A DNA stretch of 64,000 nucleotides. It comes from Methyloferula stellata AR4 (GTDB taxonomy: Bacteria; Pseudomonadota; Alphaproteobacteria; Rhizobiales; Beijerinckiaceae). The position numbers were made by a program, and so were the translations under genes. How positions within the stretch are numbered: the stretch's first letter is position 1; each line of letters begins with the position of its first letter. Positions 16,504-25,682 of the stretch are shown here, one piece after another. The notes below the pieces were generated by a model. It saw only the letters and a list, made by a program, of their open reading frames with translations. It was not told the DNA's origin and did not search any database. The stretch is from contig NZ_ARWA01000001.1 in NCBI RefSeq assembly GCF_000385335.1, forward strand, positions 1,256,001 through 1,320,000. Reading direction: 5' to 3'.

Positions 16504-17664
16504 ATGACGCTGAAAGCGCCGCTCGTGCGGCCGGCCGATCCGCGTTTTTCCTCCGGCCCCTGCGCGAAACATCCAGGCTGGAGCCTTCAATCTCTTAAGG
16601 ATGCCTATCTCGGCCGCTCGCATCGAAGCCAGACCGGCCGCGCCAAATTGAAAGAGGCGATCGACCTCACCCGTGAGATCTTGGGCGTGCCGGCCGATTA
16701 TCGCATCGCGATTGTGCCCGGTTCCGACACGGGTGCGATGGAACTGGCGCTCTGGTCTTTGTTAGGTCCGCGCGGCATCGACGTGCTCGCCTGGGAGGCC
16801 TTTGGCGAGGTTTGGGCAAATGACATTGCCACGCAGTTGAAGCTTCAAAACAGCCGCGTCTTGCGGGCGCCTTATGGCGAGATCGCCGATCTTGCGGGCG
16901 TCGATTTCGAGCATGACGTAATCTTCACTTGGAACGGCACGACCTCCGGCGTGCGGGTGCCTGACGGCGATTGGATCGCGGCCGACCGCAAGGGCCTTAC
17001 CATTTGCGATGCGACCTCTGCTGCCTTCGCGCAGAAGCTCGATTGGGCGAAGCTCGATGCCGTCACCTTTTCCTGGCAGAAAGCGCTTGGCGGCGAGGCG
17101 GCCCATGGCATGCTCGTTTTGAGCCAGCGCGCGGTCGAACGGCTGAAGAGCTATGTGCCGCCCTGGCCGCTGCCGAAGCTCTTTCGGCTGGTCTCGGACG
17201 GCGTTTTGAACGAAGAGATTTTTGAGGGCTGGACCATCAATACGCCGTCGATGCTTTGCGTCGAAGATTATCTCGCAGCCCTGCACTGGGCGAAGGAAAT
17301 CGGCGGTCTTCCAGCGCTCATCACACGGGCCGACGCCAATGCGAAGATCCTATCCGATTGGGTGATGCGGACGTTGTGGATCGATTTTCTCGTTCGCGAC
17401 GAAAAGGTCCGCTCCAACACGAGCGTCTGCTTGAAAATTGCCGATCCGGCCGTTGCCGCGCAGTCGAGCGATGCGCGGGGGCGCTTCACGAAAGCCATGG
17501 TCGATCTTCTCGAACAGGAGAAGGCCGCCTTCGATATCGGCGCCTATCGCGATGCGCCGCCCGGCCTGCGGATATGGTGCGGGCCGACGGTCGAGGCAGG
17601 CAATCTCGAGGCCCTGACGCCTTGGCTCGACTTTGCCTTCGAGACGATCAAAGCCACACCATAA
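16504..17664 (+). CDS. serC: Phosphoserine aminotransferase
   Basis: A 386-residue PLP enzyme that converts 3-phosphohydroxypyruvate and glutamate to phosphoserine. It starts FSSGPCAKHPGWS, the typical SerC beginning, and the PLP-binding Lys lies in FSWQKALGGEAAHGM. The length and the GVRVPDGDW segment place it in the alphaproteobacterial (Methanosarcina-type) group. The usual partner serA is not beside it; a different dehydrogenase lies at 30 kb. Confidence 0.93.
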   Translation: MTLKAPLVRPADPRFSSGPCAKHPGWSLQSLKDAYLGRSHRSQTGRAKLKEAIDLTREILGVPADYRIAIVPGSDTGAMELALWSLLGPRGIDVLAWEAFGEVWANDIATQLKLQNSRVLRAPYGEIADLAGVDFEHDVIFTWNGTTSGVRVPDGDWIAADRKGLTICDATSAAFAQKLDWAKLDAVTFSWQKALGGEAAHGMLVLSQRAVERLKSYVPPWPLPKLFRLVSDGVLNEEIFEGWTINTPSMLCVEDYLAALHWAKEIGGLPALITRADANAKILSDWVMRTLWIDFLVRDEKVRSNTSVCLKIADPAVAAQSSDARGRFTKAMVDLLEQEKAAFDIGAYRDAPPGLRIWCGPTVEAGNLEALTPWLDFAFETIKATP

Positions 17665-18084
17665 GACCCGCTCTTAATCGATAGAGACGAGCCGTCCCGC
17701 GCCATTGCCGGGCGGCCTCGATGACCGTTTGCGCTTCTCGCGAAGCGATCAAACGTTGCGTCCGGCTGAATGCAAACCGATCGGTCGCAGATCGATATAC
17801 ACACTGCTCAAATATTCAATGGATTGAATAAGATGCATAAGCACAACTGCCGTAAATGTAGAAAACAAATACATGGCATAAGGCTATCTACCTAAAATAA
17901 TTTTTCGAAACACGCCACTGTGAAGCTTTCTATTAACTTTCTTACATTCAAATTTAACAAATGAAACGACCAATATGGTCAGTAAAAAAGCAGCTATATT
18001 ATGCATCGTAATGCATGAATTTGCGTCAATTCAATATCGTTATTTGAGCGACGCTACGGAAATCAGGCTTTCGGGGGAATGATC
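17665..18084. other. AT-rich intergenic region upstream of chemoreceptor gene
   Basis: About 420 bases without a gene, clearly AT-rich from 17810 to 18060. It probably holds the chemoreceptor promoter, but no convincing -35/-10, sigma-28 or sigma-54 element could be picked by eye. Confidence 0.5.
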
Positions 18085-19920
18085 ATGTTCGGTTTTAATA
18101 TCGGTTCCGTATCAGACTCGAACAGGGTCCTTCAGGCTCTCGGCCGGTCGCTTGCCATCATCGAGTTCGATCCGACTGGGAAAATTCTCACGGCGAACGA
18201 GAATTTCTGCAACGCGCTCGGCTACAGCCTGTCCGAGATCAAGGGGCAGCATCACAGCATGTTTGTCGACCCGGATTACGTGCACAGTCCGGATTATAAA
18301 GCCTTCTGGGCGAAGCTCGGCCGCGGCGAGTTCGATGCGCGCGAATATAAACGCATCGGCAAGGGCGGCCGCGAGGTTTGGATTCAGGCCTCTTACAATC
18401 CCGTGAAAGATGACAAGGGCACCGTCATCAAGGTGGTCAAGGCGGCGACGGTCATCACCGAGGAGAAACTCAAGAACGCCGAATTCGAAGGCAAGCTCAG
18501 CGCGATCTCGCGCGTGCAAGGCATCATCGAATTCACGCCGCGCGGCGAGGTCATTACCGCGAATGAGAATTTTCTCAGCGTCATCGGCTACCATCTCGAC
18601 GAGATCAAGGGCCAGCATCATCGCATGTTCGTCGAGCCGTCCTATGCCCAATCGGCCGATTACCAGGAGTTCTGGAGGAAGCTGAACAGCGGCGAATATG
18701 TCGCCGCCGAGTTCAAGCGCATCGGCAAAGGCGGCAGAGAAGTCTGGATTCAGGCCTCCTACAATCCGATCTTCGATCTGAACAAGAAGGTGACCAAGGT
18801 CGTCAAATTCGCGACCGACGTGACCGATCGCGTGCGGGCCGTGAACGAGATCGCGGGCGGGCTGGCGCAGCTCGCCGACAACAATCTCGAACGCCGCCTC
18901 GACACGGCATTCATTCCGGCTTTCGAGCCGCTCCGCATCGATTTCAATCGCTCGCTCGAGAAGCTGCAATCGACTCTGATGCGGATCGCCGACAGTACCG
19001 ACACGATCCAGTCGGGCACGTTCGAAATATCGACGGCCTCCGACGATCTGTCGCGCCGCACCGAACAGCAGGCGGCGAGCCTCGAGGAAACCGCGGCCGC
19101 GCTCGATGAAATCACCGCGACCGTGAAGAAATCGGCCGACGGGACAAGCCATGCGCGGCAGGTCGTCGCCTCTGCCGACGAGGATGCCAAAAAAAGCGCC
19201 TTGGTCGTGCGGCAAGCGGTCGACGCGATGGATGCGATCGCCAAATCCTCGCAGCAGATCAGCCAGATCATCGGCGTCATCGACGAGATTGCGTTCCAGA
19301 CCAATCTGCTCGCGCTGAATGCCGGCGTCGAGGCCGCGCGGGCTGGCGATGCGGGCAGAGGTTTCGCCGTCGTCGCATCTGAAGTGCGCGCGCTTGCCCA
19401 GCGTTCGGCGGAAGCGGCCAAAGAGATCAAAGGTCTGATTTCGGCATCGACCACGCAGGTGGATCATGGCGTGAAGCTCGTCGCCGAAACCGGCAAATCG
19501 CTCGAGCGGATCATGACTCAGGTGGCCGAGATCAACGAAGTCGTCGGAGAAATCGCAGCCGGCGCCAAGGAGCAGGCGATCGGGCTTGCCGAGGTCAACA
19601 CCGCGATCAATCAGATGGACCAGGTGACGCAGCAGAATGCGGCGATGGTCGAGGAATCGACGGCGGCCAGCCATTCGCTGTCTTTGGAAACCGAGCAATT
19701 GTCCAATCTGATCGGCCAGTTCAAGATTGGCCGAAAAGACGTGAAACCCATGCGCCGCGAGCCGCAAAGAGCCGTGTCGCACGCGATGCGGCCAGCCGCT
19801 AAAGCGCCGGCCGGAGCCAGTGGCGCGCGCAAGCTTCAGTCAAAGCCCGCGCATGGCATGCTTAAGGCCGTGGTGAACGGCGCGCCGGTGAGCGAGGACG
19901 CGAGCTGGGAGGAGTTCTGA
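18085..19920 (+). CDS. Soluble methyl-accepting chemotaxis protein with two PAS domains
   Basis: A 611-residue chemoreceptor without membrane segments. Two tandem PAS domains (about 15-130 and 137-255) are near-copies of each other: both carry ANENF, IKGQHH-MFV and the shared stretch KRIGKGGREVWIQASYNP. A methyl-accepting signalling domain follows, with the conserved hairpin tip DEIAFQTNLLALNAGVEAAR. The C-terminus ends ASWEEF, a WxxF-type pentapeptide that docks CheR/CheB. GGGGGA is correctly spaced for the ATG at 18085 rather than 18079. CheW follows directly, so the pair probably forms a cytoplasmic signalling unit; PAS ligand (heme, flavin or other) is unknown. Confidence 0.9.
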   Translation: MFGFNIGSVSDSNRVLQALGRSLAIIEFDPTGKILTANENFCNALGYSLSEIKGQHHSMFVDPDYVHSPDYKAFWAKLGRGEFDAREYKRIGKGGREVWIQASYNPVKDDKGTVIKVVKAATVITEEKLKNAEFEGKLSAISRVQGIIEFTPRGEVITANENFLSVIGYHLDEIKGQHHRMFVEPSYAQSADYQEFWRKLNSGEYVAAEFKRIGKGGREVWIQASYNPIFDLNKKVTKVVKFATDVTDRVRAVNEIAGGLAQLADNNLERRLDTAFIPAFEPLRIDFNRSLEKLQSTLMRIADSTDTIQSGTFEISTASDDLSRRTEQQAASLEETAAALDEITATVKKSADGTSHARQVVASADEDAKKSALVVRQAVDAMDAIAKSSQQISQIIGVIDEIAFQTNLLALNAGVEAARAGDAGRGFAVVASEVRALAQRSAEAAKEIKGLISASTTQVDHGVKLVAETGKSLERIMTQVAEINEVVGEIAAGAKEQAIGLAEVNTAINQMDQVTQQNAAMVEESTAASHSLSLETEQLSNLIGQFKIGRKDVKPMRREPQRAVSHAMRPAAKAPAGASGARKLQSKPAHGMLKAVVNGAPVSEDASWEEF

Positions 19921-19994
19921 GACCAGCCGGGCGGCAAATGATCTCGGATGAGGTGCGGCTCGCGTGGCGGAGCCAGAACAACAGGTCAACTAAC

Positions 19995-20459
19995 ATGTCA
20001 GATTTTGGCAAGACAGACGGCGCGGCGACCCGCGAAATGGTCACCTTCCTGGTTGGCACCCAGGAGTTCTGCATCGACGTTATGGTGGTGCGCGAAATCC
20101 GCGTGTGGGCGCCGGCGACGCCGGTCGCGCATGCGCCGGGCTTCGTGTGCGGCGTGATCAACCTGCGCGGCACCGTGCTGCCGATCATCGATTTCGCGGC
20201 GCGACTTGGCCTCAAGCCGACGGAGCCGACGACCCGCCACGCGATTCTGGTCGTGCAGATCCGCGATCAGACGATCGGCCTGCTCGTGGAAGGAGTCTCG
20301 GAGATTCTGACGATCAGCCAGGACATCATTCAGCCGACGCCGGACGTCGCCTCGCAGGCTGCCAAGGATTTTGTCAGCGGCATCATAGCCACGGAAGGTC
20401 GCATGATCAGTCTGATCGCGCTCGACGCCATCCTGCCGCACGATGAAATGGCGGCTTAG
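19995..20459 (+). CDS. cheW: Chemotaxis coupling protein CheW
   Basis: A 154-residue CheW that links chemoreceptors to CheA. It shows the family core EFCIDVMVVREIR, HAPGFVCGVINLRGTVLPII and GLLVEGVSEIL. The ATG at 19995 (MSDFGKTDG) is chosen over 19938 because the upstream extension is not CheW-like. It lies 74 bases after the chemoreceptor on the same strand; cheA and the other che genes are not in the window. Confidence 0.92.
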   Translation: MSDFGKTDGAATREMVTFLVGTQEFCIDVMVVREIRVWAPATPVAHAPGFVCGVINLRGTVLPIIDFAARLGLKPTEPTTRHAILVVQIRDQTIGLLVEGVSEILTISQDIIQPTPDVASQAAKDFVSGIIATEGRMISLIALDAILPHDEMAA

Positions 20460-20488
20460 GTTATGAACTCATAAAAGCGGGTTGGGTG

Positions 20489-20616
20489 CACCCTCTCCCA
20501 GAGGGAGAGGGTGGCTGCGAAGCAGCCGGGTGAGGGGTTACGGTCTCATCCGAAATAGGCTGTAACCCCTCATCCGGCCGGCTCTGCCGGCCACCTTCTC
20601 CCACGGGGAGAAGGAA
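20489..20616. repeat. Dispersed hairpin repeat (family E, copy 2)
   Basis: CACCCTCTCCCAGAGGGAGA hairpin, GGCTGCGAAGCAGCC hairpin, GGGTGAGGGG/CCCCTCATCC arms, GGCCGGCTCTGCCGGCC hairpin and a final CTTCTCCCACGGGGAGAAG hairpin. A partial copy (CCCTCTCTCGTGCGGGGGAG) follows near 20675. It separates cheW from the convergent ppc gene. Confidence 0.75.
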
Positions 20617-20720
20617 GCGCGCTCAATCTTTGAGCATGAAATCACATCAGCTTATTGAACCCGCATCCCAGCCTAACCCTCTCTCGTGCGGGGGAGAAGA
20701 TTTGCCCCCTTGCTGATGAT

Positions 20721-23456
20721 TTAGCCGCTATTCCGCAAGCCCGCCGCGATGCCGTTGATCGTCAAATGAATGCCTTGCTGCACTTCCGGCAGAGTGTCGC
20801 CGGAGCGGAAGCGCTTGATCAAGGCGATCTGCAGATAGTTCAGGGGCTCGATATAAGGCAGACGGCCGTGGATCGAGTCGAGAAGCATCGGGTCGCTTGC
20901 AAGAAGCTCCGTCGCGCCGGTCGATTCCAGTACCCAATCATGCGTGCGCTGCCATTCGTCCTTGATGCGCCCGAAGACCGTCTGGCGGAGTTCCAGATCT
21001 TCGACCAGTTCGGCATATCTTTCGCCGATATCCATGTCTGATTTCACCAGAACCATTTCGAGATTGGCGACGGTGGTGCGGGCAAAGCGCAGCTTTTGAT
21101 ACATGTCGCGCAGCAGCGGACGATCTTCCGGATGTTCGCGCATATGATCTTCGACGGCGGTACCGAAGCCGTACCAGGCCGGCAGCATCACGCGCGACTG
21201 CGCCCAGGAAAACACCCAGGGAATGGCCCGCAAGGCTTCGATGCTCGAGACCGCGCTCGCCGAACGCGACGGCGGCCGCGAGCCGATATGCAGATTGGCG
21301 ATTTCGAGGATCGGCGTCGCTTGCCGGAAATAGGTGAGGAAATTCGGCGTCTCGTAGACGAGCCCGCGATAGGCGGCGTTGGCGCGCCGGCTCAGCGCCT
21401 CGAACAATGCGTTGAACCGTTGCGAGTCCGTGCGCGGCAGAAGGGTCGCCTGCACCGTGGCGGCCATGAGCGTATCGAGATTATGCTGGCAGAGCTCCGG
21501 CGTCCCATATTTACTTTCGATGACTTCGCCTTGCTCGGTCACGCGGATACGGCCTTCGACCGAATGATTGGGCTGGCCCAAAATAGCGTCGATGTTCGAA
21601 CCGCCGCCGCGCCCGACGGCGCCGCCGCGGCCATGGAAGAGCTGCGGCTTGATTCCCTTGCTGGCGTAAAGCGCGATCAGACGTTCGGTTGCCTGCCGCA
21701 ATTCCCAGACGGAGGTCAGATAGCCGCCGTCCTTGTTGCTGTCGGAATAGCCGAGCATCACTTCCTGCACATAGCCCTGCGCCCTTACGATCGAGCCTGC
21801 GAGCGGCAGAGCGAGGAAATCCGACATGATGCGATCGGCATGACGCAGATCGTCGATCGACTCGAAAAGCGGCGAGACCATCAGAGCGGAATGGGGCTCG
21901 AGGCCGCCGGTAAAGAGCCCGACTTCCTTCAAAAGCACGAAGACTTCGAGAATGTCGGAGGCATCGCTCGCCTTCGAAATCACGTAATTGGCGATGGCGG
22001 CGGCGCCGAGCTTTTGGTGAATCTTCGCAGCCTCGCGCACGATGGCGAGTTCCGACGTCGTCTCGGCGCCATAGGTCAGGAAACGCGAATGCAGAAGCCT
22101 TTGATGCGAAAGTTCTTCGCAGAGCAGGGCGCAGCGGGCGGTCTCGTCGAGTGCGAGATAATCGTGATGTACGCCACCTTTGGCGAGAAGTTCGGCGACG
22201 ACGCGCTCGTGCACTTCGGCATTCTGACGCAGATCGACCGTGAAGAGATGGAAGCCGAAACAGGTCGCGGCGCGGATCAACATGCCGAGCCGTCCGTCGG
22301 CGAGACGTGCGCCGCGATCGGCGCGCAGCGAGGCGTCCACGGTGTTGAGATCGGCGAGGAGATCCGCGACATCGACATAGGCGGGCGCGGTGACGCGCGG
22401 CAGGCGTGCCGGCGGCTTACCGACGAGACGAAGCCGTGTCGCCGCGAGCCGCGCATAAATATAGGTCAGTGCGCGGCGATAGGGTTCGTCGCGGCGATGG
22501 TCGGAGCAATCGCCGGAGGCATCGGCCAGAGCCTGAAGTTCGGGTGTCACCGGAACCAGCGTGACGCAGGTCGAGAGCTCACCGCCGAGACGGTGCAGCT
22601 CATGCAGATAATGATCGAGAATGAATTGCGATTGCTGATCGAAGGCGAAGACCAAAACCTCCGCCGTCACCAGCGGATGGCCGTCGCGATCGCCACCGAT
22701 CCAGGAGCCGAGCCGCAGGACGGCCGGCAGGCGGTCGACTTGCAGCAGTTTTTCCCAGGCCCGGTAGAGCTGCGGCATGACCGGCAGAAATGTCCGCGCG
22801 AAAGTGGCGATGATGTTGAGGATTTCGTCCTGGACCGCGATGCGCTTCGGGCGCAGCAGGCGCGTTTGCCACAGGCCGGTGATTTCGGCGCGCAATCGAT
22901 CTTCGAGCGCATCGATCTCTTGCGGCAGAGCCGTTTCGATCTGCGCCGCGAGCGCGGCGACGGCCGTTTCCCGCTCGATGATGCAGCGGCGGCGGACTTC
23001 CGTCGGATGCGCCGTCAGCACCGGCGAGATCAGGCCTTGTTCGAAAAGCGCGATGACGGAATCGCGCTTGACGCCATTCTCGGCCAGCGTGCGGATGGCT
23101 TCCTGCAATCCGTCCGAATGGGCGTCCGCGGTATTGCGCAACGAACGGATGAGATGGCGGTCTTCGGCGATGGTGACAAGATGCAGAAAATAGGTGAAGG
23201 CCGTGACGAATTTCACGACCTCTTTGGGCGCGAGCTTATCGAGCATCGTATCGACGCCGGCATCGACCTTATGTTCGCGGAAAGTCGCGACCGATCCTCT
23301 GCGGATCGCTTCGATTCGGGAAAATAGATCCTCGCCCTCTTGCTCACGGATGACATCGCCCAAGAGGCGGCCGAGGCGGCGCACTTCTGTGCGGAAAACC
23401 GCGGCTTCCGCTTCGTTACGTTCAGAGGCAGGCGTCACGAGTTTGGCTTGGAGCAT
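20721..23456 (-). CDS. ppc: Phosphoenolpyruvate carboxylase
   Basis: A complete 911-residue PEP carboxylase that adds bicarbonate to PEP to give oxaloacetate, replenishing the TCA cycle or serving a serine cycle. Catalytic landmarks are VLTAHPTEVRRR (catalytic His), GSWIGGDRDGHP, VMLGYSDSNKDGGY and FHGRGGAVGRGGG; the C-terminus ends GIAAGLRNSG, close to the usual RNTG. It stands alone, with no serine-cycle operon beside it, so methylotrophic use cannot be inferred from the window. Confidence 0.96.
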   Translation of the reverse strand: MLQAKLVTPASERNEAEAAVFRTEVRRLGRLLGDVIREQEGEDLFSRIEAIRRGSVATFREHKVDAGVDTMLDKLAPKEVVKFVTAFTYFLHLVTIAEDRHLIRSLRNTADAHSDGLQEAIRTLAENGVKRDSVIALFEQGLISPVLTAHPTEVRRRCIIERETAVAALAAQIETALPQEIDALEDRLRAEITGLWQTRLLRPKRIAVQDEILNIIATFARTFLPVMPQLYRAWEKLLQVDRLPAVLRLGSWIGGDRDGHPLVTAEVLVFAFDQQSQFILDHYLHELHRLGGELSTCVTLVPVTPELQALADASGDCSDHRRDEPYRRALTYIYARLAATRLRLVGKPPARLPRVTAPAYVDVADLLADLNTVDASLRADRGARLADGRLGMLIRAATCFGFHLFTVDLRQNAEVHERVVAELLAKGGVHHDYLALDETARCALLCEELSHQRLLHSRFLTYGAETTSELAIVREAAKIHQKLGAAAIANYVISKASDASDILEVFVLLKEVGLFTGGLEPHSALMVSPLFESIDDLRHADRIMSDFLALPLAGSIVRAQGYVQEVMLGYSDSNKDGGYLTSVWELRQATERLIALYASKGIKPQLFHGRGGAVGRGGGSNIDAILGQPNHSVEGRIRVTEQGEVIESKYGTPELCQHNLDTLMAATVQATLLPRTDSQRFNALFEALSRRANAAYRGLVYETPNFLTYFRQATPILEIANLHIGSRPPSRSASAVSSIEALRAIPWVFSWAQSRVMLPAWYGFGTAVEDHMREHPEDRPLLRDMYQKLRFARTTVANLEMVLVKSDMDIGERYAELVEDLELRQTVFGRIKDEWQRTHDWVLESTGATELLASDPMLLDSIHGRLPYIEPLNYLQIALIKRFRSGDTLPEVQQGIHLTINGIAAGLRNSG

Positions 23457-23850
23457 AGGCTAAGCAGCTTTCAATTCGACGGATGAAATCCCGATCAAGG
23501 CTTCGCTGATCGCGCAAGCCTATCTGCTGGTCGCTTTTAAATCTTGGAACAACGCATGCGAATGACGAAGAGACGCATGCATATTTCCATGAAAGGCCTC
23601 TGACAGAGGCGAACTCCGTGTAGAAAAGCCAATGTTTTGACAAGGTCAAGCGGCGAGTTTGGCATGCCAGTGCGAGCGTGCTTTACTGCCGCGACTGCGA
23701 CGATCAGGGCCTTGCGGGCTCGCAGCCGGACGCGCTGTGTCTGGCTTTCTTGCAAAAATGACCCATAAAAGGCGCGGCAAGCCAGATCCGCGCCGCGATG
23801 GTTTTGAATTTGCTTGGCGGGTATCAAGGACGAAGATGAAGGCTTGAGGC
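23457..23850. other. Intergenic region upstream of ppc
   Basis: The divergent gap between ppc and a small gene. A few short overlapping minus-strand frames are not convincing; no repeat, terminator or known RNA was recognised. Confidence 0.5.
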
Positions 23851-24153
23851 ATGAGCGCCAGGCTCAAACGCCAGTTCGATTGCTACGATCGGCTGCCCCC
23901 GCAATTGCGGGAGATGCTGGCGAATGCGAATTTCGACAATGACGCGACTATGTTCGCGGAAGCGCTTGATGTGGGCATTTCCGCCGATCTCCTGCGCTCG
24001 CGTTTCATGTCGGAGGAAGCCAAGCGCCTGCCGGTCGATAATTATGTGATGTATGGGCCGGAACATCCGGGTTCGGCGAAAAGCGTCCAGGACGCCCAGC
24101 TCAAATATTTCCACTACACGCTTCGCCGTTATTTCTGGTGGAGCAAGGTCTAA
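23851..24153 (+). CDS. Small conserved-looking protein of unknown function
   Basis: A 100-residue protein beginning MSARLKRQFDCYDRLPPQL and ending in an aromatic-rich tail (YFHYTLRRYFWWSKV). There is no signal peptide or membrane segment; the tail is basic and aromatic, suited to nucleic acid or membrane-surface contact. It may correspond to the DUF6525 group of short alphaproteobacterial proteins, which I could not verify. Coding statistics look real (GC-rich third positions). It stands alone between ppc (divergent) and the TonB-like gene. Confidence 0.6.
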   Translation: MSARLKRQFDCYDRLPPQLREMLANANFDNDATMFAEALDVGISADLLRSRFMSEEAKRLPVDNYVMYGPEHPGSAKSVQDAQLKYFHYTLRRYFWWSKV

Positions 24154-24413
24154 CCAAAACCGTCTCTTAAGACGGTGGCTGGGACATTTTCCAGGTCATA
24201 TCGGGTGTTTTCCAGTCTCGACCAAATGGCTTGCGTGCCTTTGGAAGATGTTGGAGGCGCGATCGCGTCATATGCACGGGCCAAGTACAAAATAGGAATT
24301 GACTATATTTAAGTCTTATAGCAATGACTCTTTGGATGAGCGAAGGTTGCGCAACTATATTGTAATAAATCTAAAACATCACAAATATAGAGCGTTTATA
24401 AACAGAAGTTAAA

Positions 24414-24995
24414 ATGACGTCGGGGGCATGCATGCGCTTTTTGAGTCAAACGGGACGTGTCATCGTGGCGGCCTTTGGACTTGCCGGCCTCCAATCCCAG
24501 GCATGGACGGCACCGGCCGCCGTGCCGCCGGCTGGCACGGCCGCAAAACCCAGTTTCGTGGCGCCGCGCGCCATCCCATCCTCCGCCATGAAAAATTGGC
24601 CGGTCTATCCGCCAGCGGCGCGCCAGGCGCATCGCGAGGGCGTCGTTCTTTTGAGTGTGAAGATCTCGGCGCAGGGTGCGCCGCTCGATGTCAAACTGGC
24701 GAAGAGCAGCAGCTTCCCGGACCTCGACGCAGCGGCAGTCGCTGCCGTGCGGAATTGGCAATTCACGCCAGCGACGAGCGACGGCGCGGCTATTGAGACC
24801 ACCGTCAATCTGCCGATCAATTTTTCGCTGAAGACAGCGGAGAAGCCGCAACCGGCGCAGGTTCAGGACAAACCAAAGCCGAAGCCGAAGGTCGCGCAGC
24901 ACAAGCCCGCGGCGAAGCCGAAGGCTAAAGCCGAAGCGCCGAAGCCGGATGATGCAAGCCCGCCCGCGGAGCCGCCTGCCAAGGAAGCGAATTAG
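24414..24995 (+). CDS. TonB C-terminal domain protein with basic Pro/Lys tail
   Basis: A 193-residue exported protein. A signal peptide (about 7-32, ending QAWTAPA) is followed by a TonB_C fold at about 58-140 (KNWPVYPPAARQAHREGVVL, then DAAAVAAVRNWQFTPA). Behind it is a tail of about 50 residues made of Lys, Pro and Ala. In true TonB the Pro/Lys-rich spacer lies before the C-terminal domain, after an N-terminal membrane anchor; here the order is reversed and the anchor looks cleavable, so it is unlikely to be a standard energy transducer. No ExbB/ExbD or receptor gene is nearby. The upstream 260 bases are AT-rich. Confidence 0.75.
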   Translation: MTSGACMRFLSQTGRVIVAAFGLAGLQSQAWTAPAAVPPAGTAAKPSFVAPRAIPSSAMKNWPVYPPAARQAHREGVVLLSVKISAQGAPLDVKLAKSSSFPDLDAAAVAAVRNWQFTPATSDGAAIETTVNLPINFSLKTAEKPQPAQVQDKPKPKPKVAQHKPAAKPKAKAEAPKPDDASPPAEPPAKEAN

Positions 24996-25007
24996 CGCGC
25001 ACCATGT

Positions 25008-25673
25008 TTACGGCTCCGCCGCTGCGATCGCTTCCAAGATCAGCTTGCGCATCTCGACTTTTTCTTCGTCGCTGATGAGAAACGGCCGCTCGGTGAAAAT
25101 ATGCGAGCGGATCAAGGCGCCTCCCGCCTGCAGAGTACGGATCGTATCGCGGATGCGCTGCACCGGCACCTCTTCGCCGTTCTCGCTGCCGCTGACATAT
25201 GTCGGCACGGCGAGAAGCCCGCTGCCGGGGCGTTTGCCGATGGCCGTATGATCCATGAGACCGCCGGTCAGGATCATGAGCCCGCCATAGGATTTCGGAT
25301 TGCGCACCAAAAACTCGGACAAGATGCAAGCGCCTTCGGCAAAGCCGCCGAGCAGAATGCGGTCGAGCGCTATGCCTTTGCCGCGAATGGTTTCGAGCAG
25401 GCTCGAGACATGCGCGATCGCTTCATTGACCTGCGGCTGGTTGTCCTCGAAGGGCTCCAGAAAGCTCTTCGGATACCAGCTGCCGTCCGGCGCGCGCGGC
25501 AGGATATAGCGCACATCGGGGCAGCCGAGACCCATGGCAAGCGAGCCCATCTCTTCGGGCGTCTGACCTCCCCCATGCAGCAGCATGACGACGGCATCAG
25601 GTGCCTTTCCGTCGGGCTTTGCCCAATCGGCACCCAGTTCAAGCGGTTCGGCGAAAGCCATGGGACTCATCAC
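25008..25673 (-). CDS. Phospholipase/carboxylesterase homologue lacking the catalytic triad
   Basis: A 221-residue alpha/beta-hydrolase of the phospholipase/carboxylesterase family, recognised from VVMLLHGGGQTPEEM, DGSWYPKSFLEPFEDNQP and the nucleophile-elbow region. In active relatives the elbow is GFSQG; here it is GFAEG (codon GCC), so Ser is Ala. The Asp region, usually GDxDPHVP, reads SGSENGEEVP, and the His region, usually GMGHTIN, reads ERPFLIS. All three catalytic residues thus appear lost, which suggests a pseudoenzyme with a binding or regulatory role. It is the last gene after fabI, ten bases downstream, in the fabA-fabB-fabI direction. Confidence 0.8.
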   Translation of the reverse strand: MMSPMAFAEPLELGADWAKPDGKAPDAVVMLLHGGGQTPEEMGSLAMGLGCPDVRYILPRAPDGSWYPKSFLEPFEDNQPQVNEAIAHVSSLLETIRGKGIALDRILLGGFAEGACILSEFLVRNPKSYGGLMILTGGLMDHTAIGKRPGSGLLAVPTYVSGSENGEEVPVQRIRDTIRTLQAGGALIRSHIFTERPFLISDEEKVEMRKLILEAIAAAEP

Positions 25674-25682
25674 TCGCGGACG

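Noticed and set aside
21096-23327. A 743-residue open frame antisense to ppc
   Set aside because: Arg/Gly-rich shadow frame with no domain; ppc on the other strand is complete.
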